Below, in pieces: positions 34,084 through 43,844 of a stretch of DNA of 64,000 nucleotides. Position numbers and translations under genes: made by a program. Every line of letters begins with the position of its first letter. Position 1 is the stretch's first letter. The DNA comes from Candidatus Deferrimicrobiaceae bacterium (GTDB lineage: Bacteria > Desulfobacterota > Deferrimicrobia > Deferrimicrobiales > Deferrimicrobiaceae): positions 186,001 through 250,000 of the forward strand of contig DASXVV010000008.1 in assembly GCA_036504035.1 (NCBI GenBank), given 5' to 3'. Under the pieces are notes generated by a model. That model made no database searches, had not been told where the DNA came from, and saw nothing but the letters and a program-made list of their open reading frames with translations.

Positions 34084-37010
34084 TAGAGCGCGCAGAACCG
34101 GGCCCGGTCATCCGCGAGTTCGGGCCGGCCGGCGGTCGCCGCCGCCAGCATCCCGGCGGGAGACGTGCCCGGATTCCTTTTCCAACCGTTGCGCGCGAGC
34201 ATCCGGAACAGCCGCGCGTACGGGGCCGGGAGCGGCTCGCCGCCGGCTGAGGCCTCATCCGCCCGGCGGCCCGCGCGTCGTCGCAACCGCCATAGCAGGA
34301 TGCCGGCTCCGGCCGTGGCCAGGATCGCCACGGCGACCGGCGTCCGCGCCGCCCGCGGCAGGGCGCCTCGCCCCGCGGCCGGAAGCCGCTTGAACGCCGC
34401 CCCGATCGCCTCGACCCCCTTCGCCTGCATCGCCAGGTCGTAATCGACGACATATCGGTCCCACCCGTGGCGCAGCCAGTCGAGATATTTCTCCCCCCGG
34501 CTGGCCTTTTGCCGGGCGGCGACGCCTTCGCTCCGCCCGGCCGGGGTCGCGTCCAGCGTGACCCAGCGGCCGCCGATCCACGCCTCCGTCCAGGCGTGCG
34601 CGTTCATCTGGCGCACGATCAGGTAGTTCCCGATCTCGTTCCACTCGCCGCCCAGGTAGCCGGCCGCGACGTGCGCCGGGATTCCCGATGCCCGCAGCAG
34701 CAGGCACAAGGCCGTCGCGAAATGCTCGCAATAACCCGCCTTCCGGACGAACAGGAAATCGCGGATTCCTTCCGCCGATCCCTCGATCGTGTATCGGTAG
34801 CCCGCCTGCAGGAACGCGACCAGCCGGCGCGCCCGCGCCTCGGGAGGAAGGCCGGGCGGAGCGACTTCCGCCGATAGCGCGGCGATTTCCGGCAGCTCGT
34901 CGGCCGGATTCCGGCGATCGGCGTCGGAGGGGGGAGAAAAGACGCCCGAAGGCGGGACAGGGGCGGGCATGAAGCGGAGCCGGTAGCGGATCGCGGGGCG
35001 GTCTGGCGACGACAGCAGCAGGTTGCCGAAGCGATCGACGCGCAGGTTCCCGAGGGGACCCTCCGCCGAGACGGGGGACCCGTAGACGAAGAGCGCGGCG
35101 CTGTCGAGCGGTTCCAGCGTGATCACCGCCTCGACCGGGTCTGTTCCGGCCGAAGGCGGCGCCAGGAAATAGTTGATGCCGACCCTCGGGACGAGCGCGG
35201 GGGATTCCCCCCCTTTTCGCCACTGCCCTCCCGTGAAGATCGACCAGCTCGCCCCCTTCAGGTAGCGCTCGCCGCCCGGCGGGCCGCCTTCCCCTCCGGG
35301 AAAATCGATGCGGGCCGCAACCCGCGTGTCCGAGGCGGCGCCCGACATGTCGTGCATCGAGAGGGTGTCCGAAAAGCCGATCGTCTTCCGCGTCGCGGGG
35401 GATTTTCGGGAGAGGTGTCCCACCCGCAGGCGGGGCGTGACCGTGAACAGCAGCGCCGACATCGCGATGCCGGCGAGGGCGATGCCCAGCAGGAGCGTGG
35501 CGGCGAACCGGGGGGAAACCGGGGCGGCCGGCCCGCCCGCCTCGGCCCGATTCCGGGCGTGATGGGACCACATGGCGCCCGGGCACAGCAGCAGGAACGC
35601 GGCGGCGGCCAGGGCGAAGCGGGGTCCGCTTTCGGTCGCGGCGGCGGCCAGGTATTCGAGGAAGGTGACGGCGGTCAGTTGCCAGCCGTCGGAGACCCGC
35701 TTCGGAAGGAGGAAGCGGATCGACTGGATGCCGAGCACGAGCAGCGCGCCCGACCGGAGCGGATCGCGCCCGCCCAAAAGGAAATCGGCGGCGGCGAGCA
35801 GGCAGACGATCCCGCCCAGGAGCGTCTCGAGTCCGCGTCCCCGGAGCGGGGGAAGCGCGCCTAGCTCCATCGCCAGTCCGGCGGAGAATGCGGCGGCGGC
35901 CCCCGCGACGAAGGGCCACGGCACGCCGGCCGCGAAGAGCATGAGCAGCCCGCTTCCCCAGAAGATGCGGGGAATCCACCAGAGGAGGTCGCGGGTCTCC
36001 CGGGTGAGGGCGTCGCCGCCTGGGAGCGGGCCATGCGGCTTCCGGGGCCCGCCGCCTGCGGCGGATCGCGGCGCGGCTTTGGCGGGGCCCGGCGCGACCT
36101 CGCACAAAAAGCGCAGCGCCTCCTTCCGGGCGCCTTCCCGGGTGCCGTCGACGGCGATTCGGCCCGCATGGTGAATCCGGTAGCCGATCCCCTCCCGCTC
36201 GCAGCGGAGCACGTCGCCGCACGCGCCCGAGACGGCGCGCTCGAAGGCGGGCCCCGCGATTCCGTCCGGCACCCGGATCTCAAGGAGCCCGGCGCGCTCG
36301 CTTTCGCGCTCCTTGACCATCCGCCGGCCGAGCCGCGCCGTGGCCTTCCACTGGATGTCGCGGGCGGGATCGCCGTGGGCATAATCGCGGACGCCGCGGA
36401 TTCCCGCCCCGGTGCCCCGCCCTCCCGGGCGGCTTTCGGCCGAGGCGTTGACGCCGGCAGGGAAGCCGATTTCGGCCGCCCGGACAGGCTCCGGGAAAAC
36501 AATCACGAGATCCGGGGCGGCGGGCTCCAGCGATTTTTCGAACAGTGCGAAGGGGAATCGGGTCGACACGGCGACGGCGTCGATCGGATGGATTCCGCGC
36601 CGGCGGGGCCGGAACGTCAAGACCCGGGCGGACATCGTTCCCGGCGCGGCGTCGGGCATCCGGGCCGACAGCGGCTCCCCGTCGATCCGGAAGGCGACAT
36701 CCAGGGAAAGCGCGGGAAACCGCCGGGACGGCGGAACGGTACACGTAACCGCCAAGAGCCCTTCGCGCCCGGCAAACGCCTCGGCGGGCTGCGATACCGC
36801 GACGCGGGCGCCGCGCAACGTCATCTCGGACAGGAAGCCGGAGACGAGGACGATCGACAGGTTGGCGCTGAGGACGATGTAGAGCAGGTTGTTGCCGGTG
36901 TTGACCGCGGCGATACCGACGCCCAGGGTCAGCGCGAGGAACCACTTTCCCTCCCGGGTCGTCTTGAGCCGCCTCGGGGGGCGAAGCCGTCCGCGCAGCC
37001 GCGCGATCAT
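33975..37010 (-). CDS. Fused DUF58 and transglutaminase-like (DUF3488/TgpA) protein
   Basis: A 1011-residue protein joining two families normally encoded by adjacent genes. Residues 1-300 are a DUF58 protein with two N-terminal membrane segments and the GTGAGIRGVRDYAHGDPARDIQWKATARLGRRMVKE motif region. After a linker of about 20 residues, a multi-helix membrane domain (DUF3488) leads to a periplasmic transglutaminase core: GYCEHFATAL (Cys), NAHAWTEAWI (His) and TLDATP (Asp). A final membrane segment and DUF4129-like tail follow. The start ATG overlaps the MoxR stop (ATGA). Probably acts with the MoxR ATPase on envelope proteins. Confidence 0.8.
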   Translation of the reverse strand: MIARLRGRLRPPRRLKTTREGKWFLALTLGVGIAAVNTGNNLLYIVLSANLSIVLVSGFLSEMTLRGARVAVSQPAEAFAGREGLLAVTCTVPPSRRFPALSLDVAFRIDGEPLSARMPDAAPGTMSARVLTFRPRRRGIHPIDAVAVSTRFPFALFEKSLEPAAPDLVIVFPEPVRAAEIGFPAGVNASAESRPGGRGTGAGIRGVRDYAHGDPARDIQWKATARLGRRMVKERESERAGLLEIRVPDGIAGPAFERAVSGACGDVLRCEREGIGYRIHHAGRIAVDGTREGARKEALRFLCEVAPGPAKAAPRSAAGGGPRKPHGPLPGGDALTRETRDLLWWIPRIFWGSGLLMLFAAGVPWPFVAGAAAAFSAGLAMELGALPPLRGRGLETLLGGIVCLLAAADFLLGGRDPLRSGALLVLGIQSIRFLLPKRVSDGWQLTAVTFLEYLAAAATESGPRFALAAAAFLLLCPGAMWSHHARNRAEAGGPAAPVSPRFAATLLLGIALAGIAMSALLFTVTPRLRVGHLSRKSPATRKTIGFSDTLSMHDMSGAASDTRVAARIDFPGGEGGPPGGERYLKGASWSIFTGGQWRKGGESPALVPRVGINYFLAPPSAGTDPVEAVITLEPLDSAALFVYGSPVSAEGPLGNLRVDRFGNLLLSSPDRPAIRYRLRFMPAPVPPSGVFSPPSDADRRNPADELPEIAALSAEVAPPGLPPEARARRLVAFLQAGYRYTIEGSAEGIRDFLFVRKAGYCEHFATALCLLLRASGIPAHVAAGYLGGEWNEIGNYLIVRQMNAHAWTEAWIGGRWVTLDATPAGRSEGVAARQKASRGEKYLDWLRHGWDRYVVDYDLAMQAKGVEAIGAAFKRLPAAGRGALPRAARTPVAVAILATAGAGILLWRLRRRAGRRADEASAGGEPLPAPYARLFRMLARNGWKRNPGTSPAGMLAAATAGRPELADDRARFCALYHRDRFGAAPLPAGLRAEALALADRLRLALSRETAR

Positions 37011-37960
37011 GCCGGGGGCGGGACGATGTCGACAATCTCGCGCAGGAGCGCGTCTCCCGCCTCGGCGCCGACCGGGCCGCCGTCGCCGGCGCCCGGGAGG
37101 AGGATGCGGTGGGACAGCACGGGCGGCGCGGCGTGCCTTATGTCCTCGGGGATCACGTGATCCCGGCCGGAAAGCAGCGCCAGCGCCTGCGCCGTAGCCT
37201 TCAGGCCGATGGCGCCTCGGGGCGAGGCGCCCGTCCGGATCGCGGGATGGGCGCGCGTGGCCGCCACGATCCGGTAGATGTACGACACGATCGGTTCGGC
37301 CACCGTGACGGTGCACGCCACGGCGCGCAGGTCGCGCAATTGCCCGGGCGTCAGCACGGGACCGGCGCCGTCCCTCCCGGCCGACAGGGTGGACTCCCGG
37401 ATCAGCCGCAGCTCGGATTCCCGGTCGGGGTAAGACAGGCGCAGCCGCATGTTGAACCGGTCGAGCTGGGACTCGGGGAGCGGGTAGGTGCCGTACTGCT
37501 CCTGCGGGTTCTGCGTGGCGATCACGAGGAACGGGTCGGGCAGCGGGTAGGTCCGGTTGTCGATGGTGACCTGCCGCTCGCTCATCGCCTCGAGCAGCGC
37601 GCTCTGGGCGCGCGGGTTGCCCCGGTTGATCTCGTCGGCCAGCACGATGTTGGCGAAGAGCGGCCCCGGCGAAAAGGTGAAGTCGTGCCGGGCGGCGTCG
37701 AAGACGTGGACCCCGGTCACGTCCTGCGGGAGGATGTCGCTCGTGAACTGGATGCGGCGGAAGGTGCCGGAGATCGCGGCGGCGATCGCCCGCGCCAGCG
37801 TCGTCTTGCCCGTCCCCGGGATGTCGTCGAGCAGGATGTGGCCGCCGGCCAGGAAGGAGGCGAGCGTCAGCGTGACCTCGGCCTTCTTGCCCAGCAGGAC
37901 GGCGGTCACGTTCGCTTCAAGCAGCCCGATCAGGGTGCGCGCATCGTCGAAAGTCATCAT
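37007..37960 (-). CDS. MoxR-family AAA ATPase
   Basis: A 317-residue AAA+ ATPase of the MoxR group. Walker A is DDIPGTGKTT (residues about 45-54), Walker B is NIVLADEINRGNPRAQSALL, and IATQNPQEQYGTYPLPESQLDRF is the family sensor/arginine region. MoxR proteins act as chaperone-like partners of the DUF58/VWA proteins encoded beside them, which fits the coupled downstream fusion gene. The start is a pair of ATGs near 37960; a longer upstream frame is a GC-rich artefact. Confidence 0.85.
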   Translation of the reverse strand: MMTFDDARTLIGLLEANVTAVLLGKKAEVTLTLASFLAGGHILLDDIPGTGKTTLARAIAAAISGTFRRIQFTSDILPQDVTGVHVFDAARHDFTFSPGPLFANIVLADEINRGNPRAQSALLEAMSERQVTIDNRTYPLPDPFLVIATQNPQEQYGTYPLPESQLDRFNMRLRLSYPDRESELRLIRESTLSAGRDGAGPVLTPGQLRDLRAVACTVTVAEPIVSYIYRIVAATRAHPAIRTGASPRGAIGLKATAQALALLSGRDHVIPEDIRHAAPPVLSHRILLPGAGDGGPVGAEAGDALLREIVDIVPPPA

Positions 37961-38038
37961 GCCATTATCGCCGATCCCCGTCGCACCGCGGGGAACGAAA
38001 ATTGATACACCCCCTGCACGACATCCGCAGGAGGAAAC

Positions 38039-38617
38039 ATGAACGACTCGCGCAAGAGGCTTTATTCGCTGGAAGACGCGGGGGAGGCCGACCTGTTCCG
38101 GGTCGCCTTTCCGGACGACCGGGAGGGGATGCGCCGCTTCGTTTGCGGCCCGCCGCAACCGGCCGACCCCCCGAGACAGGCGCGCTGGGACGCGGTGCTC
38201 GAGCTGGCGCGTCGCGCCCTTTCGGCGCCGGCCGACCGCAGCGCGCCCCACCGCTCGGCCGCCGACATCTTCGAGCGCTATCGCTACCGGCTGGCGGGCA
38301 TCCCGGTCGAGCAGTTCCACACGCTCCTGCTCGACATCAAGCACCGCGCGATCCGGGAGATCCGCGTTTCGGTCGGCATCCTCGACGGCAGCCTGATCCA
38401 CCCGCGCGAGGTGTTCTCCGAGGCGGTGCGCGAGCGGGCCGCCTCCGTCATCCTGGTCCACAACCACCCGAGCGGAGACCCCTCGCCCAGCGTCGAAGAC
38501 CGCGAGGTGACGCGCCGCCTCCGCGCGGCGGGGGGAATCGTGGGCATCCAGGTGCTCGATCATGTCATAATCGGGGATCGCACGTTCTACAGCTTCCGGG
38601 AGGCCTCCGACTGGTGA
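38039..38617 (+). CDS. RadC-family JAB/MPN-domain protein
   Basis: A 192-residue protein with AGGAGGAAAC before its ATG. The C-terminal 120 residues are the RadC JAB1-like metalloprotein domain with HNHPSGDPSPSVED (the two histidines and aspartate of the zinc site) and QVLDHVIIGD. The usual N-terminal helix-hairpin-helix domain of RadC is missing and replaced by about 70 unrelated residues. Function of the family is unclear. The stop overlaps the start of plsC. Confidence 0.75.
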   Translation: MNDSRKRLYSLEDAGEADLFRVAFPDDREGMRRFVCGPPQPADPPRQARWDAVLELARRALSAPADRSAPHRSAADIFERYRYRLAGIPVEQFHTLLLDIKHRAIREIRVSVGILDGSLIHPREVFSEAVRERAASVILVHNHPSGDPSPSVEDREVTRRLRAAGGIVGIQVLDHVIIGDRTFYSFREASDW

Positions 38618-39330
38618 TTTCCGACATATTCCGATCGCTCGCCATCCTCGCCCTGATGATCGGCGGCTCTGCGGCGACGGTCGTCGCGGGCGCGGTCGGC
38701 CGGGGCCAACGATGGCCCGCGGCGGTCATGCGCTGGTGGGGTTGCGCGTTCGCCCGCCTCGCCGGCTGGAAGATCTTAGTCTCCGGGCTCGAAAACCTCC
38801 CTCCGGGCGGCGCGATGTTGGTCGCCAACCACCAGAGCCTCGCCGACATTCCGCTGTTGCTGGCGACCGTTCCCGGCGACGTCCGCTTCGTCGCCAAGAA
38901 AGAGCTCGGCCGCGTCTTCCTGTTCGGCCGCGCGATCGTGGCCGCGGGCAACCTGCTGGTCGACCGCAGCGACCGGCGCGACGCCGTCCGCATGATGCGC
39001 GAGGCCGGGCTGCGCCTCTCCCGCGGCGAGCGCATCGTGCTCTTCCCCGAGGGCACGCGCAGCGCCGACGGCACGATCGGCCCGTTCAAGTCGGGCGCCT
39101 TCCGCATCGCCGAAGGGGCCGGCGTTCCGGTCGTCCCGGTCTTCATCGACGGATCGCGGCTTGCGTTGCCCAAGGGAGCGCTCCGGGTCCATCCCGCAAC
39201 CCTGACGCTCCGCGTGCTCCCGCCGATCCGGTCCGCTACGGGGGGCGATCCGCACGGGGCGCAGGAGCTGACCCGCCTCGCGCGCGAGGCGATCCTGGCG
39301 GCGCAGCAGGCCGCCCGTGTGATATCCTGA
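38614..39330 (+). CDS. plsC: 1-acyl-sn-glycerol-3-phosphate acyltransferase
   Basis: A 238-residue lysophosphatidic acid acyltransferase, which adds the second acyl chain during phosphatidic acid synthesis at the inner membrane. It has an N-terminal membrane segment (SLAILALMIGGSAATVVAGA), the acyltransferase motif NHQSLADIPLL (N-H-x4-D), LLVDRSDRRDA, FPEGTRSADG and VPVVPVFIDG. I chose the GTG at 38614, which overlaps the radC stop and begins the membrane segment. Confidence 0.85.
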   Translation: MISDIFRSLAILALMIGGSAATVVAGAVGRGQRWPAAVMRWWGCAFARLAGWKILVSGLENLPPGGAMLVANHQSLADIPLLLATVPGDVRFVAKKELGRVFLFGRAIVAAGNLLVDRSDRRDAVRMMREAGLRLSRGERIVLFPEGTRSADGTIGPFKSGAFRIAEGAGVPVVPVFIDGSRLALPKGALRVHPATLTLRVLPPIRSATGGDPHGAQELTRLAREAILAAQQAARVIS

Positions 39331-39370
39331 TTCGCTGCAAAAACGACGGGATGAGGAGAAAGAGGGCATC

Positions 39371-41020
39371 ATGACGCTGCGTGTCGTTCCGCTGGGCGGA
39401 TTGGGCGAGATCGGGATGAATGCGATGCTGTTCGACGACGGCGCGACCGCGCTGCTCGTCGACGCGGGCCTCATGTTTCCCGACGAGACGATGCTGGGCA
39501 TCGACTACGTCATCCCCGACTTCGCGATACTGGCCGACGTCGCCCCCCGGTTGGCGGGCGTCCTGCTGACCCACGGGCACGAAGACCACATCGGCGCGGT
39601 CCCCTTCCTGTTGAAAGAGTACGATGTCCCCGTCTTCGGCACCCGGCTGACGCTCGGGCTCGTCGGCCACCGGCTGGCCGAGTACGGCCTCGACAAGGCG
39701 CGGCTCGAGGTCGTCCCCCGCGCCGGCCGCTTTCGGGTCGGCTCGTTCGAAATCGAGTCGTTCCCGGTCTGCCACAGCATCCCCGACGCCGTGGGCTACA
39801 TCCTTCGATGCCAAGAGGGGATCTTCGTCCACACCGGCGATTTCAAGATCGACGACACCCCGCCCGACGGCATCCCCACCGCCATCGACCGGCTGGCGCG
39901 GCTCGGGCGCGAAGAAGGCGTGACCGCCCTGTTCTCCGACTCGACCAACGTCGAGCGCGAGGGGCACGGGCTGTCCGAGGCGTTCGTCGGCGAGGCGCTG
40001 TCCGAAATATTCGCCGCGGCGTCCGGCCGGGTGATCGTCGCCATGTTCTCCTCCAACATCCACCGGGTCCAGCAGGTGCTCAACGCGGCCTGGCGCAACG
40101 GCCGCAAGGTCGCGCTGTCCGGCCGCAGCATGGTCCGCAACGTCAACACCGCCCAGGAGCTGGGCTACATGAAGCTTCCGCACCCCGAGGTGCTGACCAG
40201 CATGGACCGGCTGTCCGAGCTGCCCGACAACCGCGTCGTCGTCCTCACCACCGGCAGCCAGGGCGAGCCGCGCTCGGCGCTCACGCTCATGGCGCTGGGC
40301 GAGCACAAGTACATCAAGGTCAAGCCGGGCGACACGGCGGTGCTTTCTTCCAAGTTCATCCCCGGCAACGAGCGCACCATCTTCAACGTGATCAATCACC
40401 TGTTCCTCGCCGGCGCCGACGTGCTCTACGACAGCATTTCCGAGGTGCACGTCTCGGGGCACGCCACTCGCGACGACCTGGTCCGCATGATCGAGGCGGT
40501 GCGCCCGGTCCACTTCGTCCCGGTGCACGGCGAGGCGCGGCTCCTCATCCGCCACCTCCGGCTGGCCCAGTCGCTCGGGGTGCCGATCGTCGAGCTGGCG
40601 CTCAACGGGCAGATCCTCGAATTCACCGATGGCATGCTCTCCCGCGCCGGCGAGCTCGAGGTCAACCGCCTCTTCGTCGATGGCAAGGGAGTGGGCGATG
40701 TCGACGGGTTCGTCCTCAAGGACCGCTTCCAGATCAGCCAGGTGGGGCTGGTCATGGTGCTGATGGCCATCTCGACGACGACCGGCGAGATCCTCTACGG
40801 TCCCGACGTGATGACGCGCGGCGTCGTGACCGAGCACGACGACGAAGAGCTGGTCGCGGGCGCGCGCGAGGCGGTGCTCGCCTGCTGGGAAGCGGCCGGG
40901 CCCGAGACCCGCAAGGATTACGCCGAGTTCAAGGACGAGGTGCGCCGGGCGGTACGGCGCTTCTTCAACAAGCGGCTCGACCGCAAGCCGGTCATCCTTC
41001 CCGTCATCGTGGGGCTCTAG
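39371..41020 (+). CDS. rnj: Ribonuclease J
   Basis: A 549-residue metallo-beta-lactamase/beta-CASP ribonuclease. LTHGHEDHIGAVPFL is the zinc motif, SFPVCHSIPDAVGY and FVHTGDFKID follow, and the beta-CASP region has SDSTNVEREG, VHVSGHATRDDL and VPVHGEARLL. The C-terminal domain is complete at normal length. RNase J degrades and matures RNA with 5'-3' exonuclease and endonuclease activity. AGGAGAAAGAGG lies upstream of the ATG. Confidence 0.92.
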   Translation: MTLRVVPLGGLGEIGMNAMLFDDGATALLVDAGLMFPDETMLGIDYVIPDFAILADVAPRLAGVLLTHGHEDHIGAVPFLLKEYDVPVFGTRLTLGLVGHRLAEYGLDKARLEVVPRAGRFRVGSFEIESFPVCHSIPDAVGYILRCQEGIFVHTGDFKIDDTPPDGIPTAIDRLARLGREEGVTALFSDSTNVEREGHGLSEAFVGEALSEIFAAASGRVIVAMFSSNIHRVQQVLNAAWRNGRKVALSGRSMVRNVNTAQELGYMKLPHPEVLTSMDRLSELPDNRVVVLTTGSQGEPRSALTLMALGEHKYIKVKPGDTAVLSSKFIPGNERTIFNVINHLFLAGADVLYDSISEVHVSGHATRDDLVRMIEAVRPVHFVPVHGEARLLIRHLRLAQSLGVPIVELALNGQILEFTDGMLSRAGELEVNRLFVDGKGVGDVDGFVLKDRFQISQVGLVMVLMAISTTTGEILYGPDVMTRGVVTEHDDEELVAGAREAVLACWEAAGPETRKDYAEFKDEVRRAVRRFFNKRLDRKPVILPVIVGL

Positions 41021-41026
41021 CCCAAG

Positions 41027-43201
41027 ATGAGCGAAAAGATCCGCAGGGACGCGCTGGCGATCGTCTTCCTCACGCTGGGGCTCTTCCTCACCGTTTCCCT
41101 CATCTCGTTCGACCAGTTCGATCCTTCGCTCTCCACATGGAGCTCCTTCGAGGCGCCGGTCCACAACTGGGGCGGCCGCGTCGGGGCCGTCTTCGCCGAC
41201 CTGCTGCTGCAATCGTTCGGCATCGGCGCCGTCGGTTTCCCGATCCTGTGCATCGGCCTGGCCTGGTGGACCTTCCGGGGCGAGGAGATGGGCGGAAAGT
41301 GGACGCGGGCGCTCGGCGGCCTGCTGGCCGTCTGCTCCCTGCTGGGAGGCTTGAGCTTCTTCACGGGGCACGTCCGCCTGCTGGGGCAAGATGTTTTCCT
41401 GCCCGGCATCGTCGGCCTCCCGGGCGTCAACCTGTTCGGCCGGATGCTCAACACCGTCGGTGGCGTCCTCTGCCTCTCCGCGATGTTCCTCTTCTCCCTG
41501 ATGCTCCTCACCGGCTCCTCCCTCTCGGGAATCCCGTCGCTCTGGCGCCGCTCCCGCAGCAGCGACGAGGTGCGCGCGATGGTCAAGGAGCGGCTTGCCC
41601 CGAAGGAGGGGGCGTGGGATAAGCCCGCCCCCCGCGGCAAGGACCCCCGGGAGCCGTCTGCCGATCCCCGGAAGACCCCCTCTCCGCGCATCGTCGCGGC
41701 GACCCCCTACGTCGACGAGGCGCCGCGCGCCGTCGACGGCCCCGGCAAGGCGTTCGTGCCGCCCGCCCTCGACCTCCTCGAGCCGGCGCCGCCGCCCGAG
41801 GCGGGCGCCGACGAGGCGACGCTGCGCCGGAACGCCGACGCGCTGCTCGAGATGCTTCGGCAGCACGGCATCGAGGGGACGGTCACCGAGATCCGCACCG
41901 GGCCGCTCGTCACGACTTACGAGTTCCGGCCCGCGGCGGGCGTCAAGATCAGCCGGGTCGCCGCGCTCGCGGCCGATCTCGCGCTGGCCATGCGGTGCGA
42001 TGCGGTGCGCGTGGTCCCCAACATTCCCGGCAAGGGCGTCATGGGCTTCGAGATCCCCAACGAGAAGCGCTCCAGGATCGTTCTCCGCGAGATCCTCGGC
42101 TGTCGCGCTTTCGCCGATTCGACCTCGCCGCTTGCTATCGCCATCGGGAAGGATCTCTTCGGCGAGCCGATCGTCCGGGACCTGGCGAAGATGCCCCACC
42201 TGATGATCGCGGGCGCCACAGGCGCGGGCAAAAGCGTCGGAATGAACTCGATGATCCTGTCGCTCCTCTACCGGGCCACGCCCGAGGAAGTCCGGCTCCT
42301 CATGGTCGACCCCAAGATGGTCGAGCTGTCGCCCTACGACGGCATCCCGCACCTGCGCCATCCCGTCGTCACCGATCCCCGGGCCGCCTGCGGCGTGCTC
42401 CGCTGGGCGGTCGGCGAGATGAACGGCCGCTACCAGCTGCTCAGCGAGAGCGGCGTCCGGCATATCGACGCCTACAACCAGACCATCGACAAGAAGCTTG
42501 CGTCGCGCGCCAAGTCCAGGGCGGCGGGCGCCGAGACCGAGGAGCTGGCGCGGCTCCCCTACATCGTCATCGTCATCGACGAGCTCGCCGACCTGATGAT
42601 GGGAACGTCGTCCAAGCGCGAGGTCGAGGCGCTGATCATCACGCTGGCCCAGAAGGCGCGGGCCGTCGGCATCCACCTCATCGTCGCGACGCAACGCCCC
42701 TCGGTCGACGTCATCACGGGACTCATGAAGGCCAACTTCCCGGCGCGCATCTCCTACAAGGTCACCTCGGTCTACGACTCCAAGACCATCCTCGACCACG
42801 GCGGCGGCGAGGCGCTCCTGGGCAACGGCGACATGCTGTTCCTGCAGCCGGGCGCCGCGGGGCTCATCCGGGCGCACGGTCCGTTCGTCGGCGACGAAGA
42901 GGTGCGGCGCGTCGTCGAGCACCTCAAGAGCCAGGGGGCGCCCGTCTACGACGAGTCGATCGCGGCGGCGGCGGCCGGAACAGACGAAGACGAGGCCGAC
43001 GCCGCGCAGGACCCGCTCTTCGAACGGGCGGTCGAGGAGGTGCGCCGGGCCGGCCGCTGCTCCGTGTCGATGATCCAGCGTCGGCTGTCGATCGGCTACA
43101 ACCGGTCGGCGCGCATCGTCGAGGCGATGGAGCGTCAGGGCATCGTCGGCCCCTCCGAGGGCGGCAAGCCGCGCGAGGTATACGGTGGCGGCCACGACTA
43201 G
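41027..43201 (+). CDS. ftsK: DNA translocase FtsK/SpoIIIE
   Basis: A 724-residue translocase that pumps chromosomal DNA through the closing septum. The N-terminus has about four membrane segments (residues 10-165), then a proline-rich linker. The motor has Walker A (GATGAGKSVGMN) near residue 400, Walker B (YIVIVIDELADLMM) near 520 and ATQRPSVDVITGLMKANFPARI. The C-terminal gamma winged helix (RRAGRCSVSMIQRRLSIGYNRSARI), which reads polar KOPS-type sequences, is present. The gene overlaps the HAD hydrolase start by 17 bases. Confidence 0.92.
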   Translation: MSEKIRRDALAIVFLTLGLFLTVSLISFDQFDPSLSTWSSFEAPVHNWGGRVGAVFADLLLQSFGIGAVGFPILCIGLAWWTFRGEEMGGKWTRALGGLLAVCSLLGGLSFFTGHVRLLGQDVFLPGIVGLPGVNLFGRMLNTVGGVLCLSAMFLFSLMLLTGSSLSGIPSLWRRSRSSDEVRAMVKERLAPKEGAWDKPAPRGKDPREPSADPRKTPSPRIVAATPYVDEAPRAVDGPGKAFVPPALDLLEPAPPPEAGADEATLRRNADALLEMLRQHGIEGTVTEIRTGPLVTTYEFRPAAGVKISRVAALAADLALAMRCDAVRVVPNIPGKGVMGFEIPNEKRSRIVLREILGCRAFADSTSPLAIAIGKDLFGEPIVRDLAKMPHLMIAGATGAGKSVGMNSMILSLLYRATPEEVRLLMVDPKMVELSPYDGIPHLRHPVVTDPRAACGVLRWAVGEMNGRYQLLSESGVRHIDAYNQTIDKKLASRAKSRAAGAETEELARLPYIVIVIDELADLMMGTSSKREVEALIITLAQKARAVGIHLIVATQRPSVDVITGLMKANFPARISYKVTSVYDSKTILDHGGGEALLGNGDMLFLQPGAAGLIRAHGPFVGDEEVRRVVEHLKSQGAPVYDESIAAAAAGTDEDEADAAQDPLFERAVEEVRRAGRCSVSMIQRRLSIGYNRSARIVEAMERQGIVGPSEGGKPREVYGGGHD

Positions 43202-43844
43202 CGGGCGGGGCGCATCGAAGGTCCGTGCGGTCATCTTCGATTTCGGCAACGTGGTCTCGACGGTCGACACCGGCCGCTTCCTCCGGAAGTTGGCCGATCG
43301 TTCTCCGCTGTCGATCCCGCGGCTTTCGGCCGAGATCTACGACTCGGGTCTCCATGCCCGATACGAGGCGGGAACGATCAGCTCGCCGGCGTTCTATCGC
43401 TGCGTGATCGCCCGCACCGGCGCCGAGATGCCCATGCCCGAGTTTGTCGCGGCTTACACCGACCTCTTCGCCCCGATCGCGGGCACCGCCGATCTCATCC
43501 GGCGGCTGGCCTCCCGCTACCCGGTCGGCCTGCTTTCCAACACGAACCCTTTGCACTTTCGGCACCACATCCGGTCGTCGCCCCCGTTTCCGTGCTTTTC
43601 GACGGTTACGCTCTCCTACCGGGTCAAGACGCTCAAGCCCGATCCCCGGATCTATGCCGATGCGGTCTCGAAGCTGGGCGTTCCGGCAGGCGCCTGCGTC
43701 TACATCGACGACATTCCCGAATACGCCGAGGGGGCACGGCTTGCCGGTCTCCACGGGCTGACCTTTGCCGGCGTCGCGAAGCTCGAGCACGACCTGCTCC
43801 GGCTCGGCGTCCGGACCGACGAGACAGAAAGGCAAAACGCATGA
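43185..43844 (+). CDS. HAD-superfamily hydrolase
   Basis: A 219-residue haloacid dehalogenase-fold phosphatase. Motif I is VIFDFGNVV, in which the nucleophile Asp is followed by Phe-Gly instead of the usual D-x-D. Motif II is LLSNTNPLH, the lysine motif is SYRVKTLKPDPRIY, and motif IV is CVYIDDIPEY. The missing second aspartate suggests an altered activity, as in several HAD subgroups whose motif starts FDFGNV. It overlaps ftsK upstream and lolA downstream. Confidence 0.8.
   Translation: MAATTSGRGASKVRAVIFDFGNVVSTVDTGRFLRKLADRSPLSIPRLSAEIYDSGLHARYEAGTISSPAFYRCVIARTGAEMPMPEFVAAYTDLFAPIAGTADLIRRLASRYPVGLLSNTNPLHFRHHIRSSPPFPCFSTVTLSYRVKTLKPDPRIYADAVSKLGVPAGACVYIDDIPEYAEGARLAGLHGLTFAGVAKLEHDLLRLGVRTDETERQNA

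Noticed and set aside
39236-43270. A 1344-residue open frame on the minus strand opposite RNase J and ftsK
   Set aside because: It is antisense to two well-recognised genes and has the Arg/Gly/Asp-rich, motif-free look of high-GC shadow frames.
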